5,138 bases of DNA from Nitrospiraceae bacterium (GTDB lineage: Bacteria; Nitrospirota; Nitrospiria; Nitrospirales; Nitrospiraceae), in contig JAICXS010000194.1 of NCBI GenBank assembly GCA_025934615.1, positions 1-5,138 of the forward strand, read 5' to 3'. The position numbers and the translations under genes are program-made. The notes under the pieces are model-generated. The model searched no databases. It had not been told where the DNA came from and worked only from the letters and a program-made list of their open reading frames with translations. This document shows, one piece after another, positions 5,024-5,138 of this stretch (positions are counted from its first letter, which is position 1; each line of letters begins with the position of its first letter).

Positions 5024-5138
5024 ATGCCGGCCACTCTTCAAGCGTTCCTCATCATCTTCCTGGTCTGTGTCTTCCTCAGATCATCCGGCGTGCTGACAAA
5101 GACCCATGCGGAGCAGCTCGCCGCACTGGTATTTTCCA
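5024..5138 (+). CDS. Probable AEC-family (auxin efflux carrier-like) permease, N-terminal fragment
   Basis: An open frame from ATG 5024 runs off the right edge after 38 codons. It begins MPATLQAFLIIFLVCVFLRS, where residues 5-18 form a hydrophobic first membrane span, followed by SGVLTKTHAEQLAALVFS. This matches the start of AEC-family transporters, which have one helix, then 'R+.GVL....a..L..LVF', then a second helix (typically '..LPALIF', outside the window). Family members are inner-membrane proteins of about 300 residues with ten helices that export organic anions or, in plants, auxin. A TAG at 4970-4972 closes the frame upstream and no other start codon lies between, so ATG 5024 is the first possible start; no Shine-Dalgarno sequence is seen before it. 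With only 38 residues the family call is reasonable but not secure. Confidence 0.6.
   Translation, partial: MPATLQAFLIIFLVCVFLRSSGVLTKTHAEQLAALVFS

Noticed and set aside
1..5138. CRISPR array, tRNA/rRNA genes, insertion sequence, phage or defence system
   Set aside because: I found no regularly spaced repeats, no cloverleaf-like segment, no transposase or integrase reading frame, and no nuclease, helicase or toxin-antitoxin genes.

Overview
The window is a stretch of bacterial chromosome of moderate GC content. It holds six recognisable genes, two of them cut by the window edges, plus several hairpins and two fairly open intergenic regions. A type IV pilus platform gene, a stand-alone RlmL-type rRNA methyltransferase, a DUF2934 protein and a COMT/CrtF-like O-methyltransferase together fit an environmental Gram-negative, diderm-type bacterium. 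Nitrospirota (Nitrospira-like) is my best guess, made from gene content and protein style without any search, so treat it as tentative.

Layout. Positions 1-345 (minus) carry the N-terminal 115 residues of a PilC/GspF-family pilus assembly protein that runs off the left edge. Positions 346-713 contain no gene I can support. Positions 714-1889 (plus) encode an rRNA guanine-N2 methyltransferase of the RlmL type (THUMP plus methyltransferase domain). Positions 1890-2410 are mostly non-coding, with nested inverted repeats, a strong small hairpin and one weak 35-codon ORF. Positions 2411-2737 (plus) encode a 108-residue DUF2934 protein with an excellent ribosome binding site. It converges on an O-methyltransferase gene (2848-3861, minus), and a minus-strand terminator lies between them. 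A second, UbiE/Methyltransf_11-type methyltransferase (4055-4912, plus) is divergent from the O-methyltransferase; each has a plausible sigma-70 promoter in the shared 193-base gap. The right edge contains the start of a probable AEC-family (auxin efflux carrier-like) permease.

How the genes relate. Three of the six genes are SAM-dependent methyltransferases, but RlmL is an rRNA housekeeping enzyme and unlikely to be linked to the other two. The divergent O-methyltransferase / class I methyltransferase pair is the only arrangement suggesting a shared, regulated function, possibly modification of a small phenolic, quinone-like or carotenoid-like molecule, with the AEC permease as a possible exporter of an organic anion. 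That is inference from position only. I see no phage, insertion sequence, CRISPR array, tRNA, rRNA or defence island, and no convincing undescribed multi-gene system.
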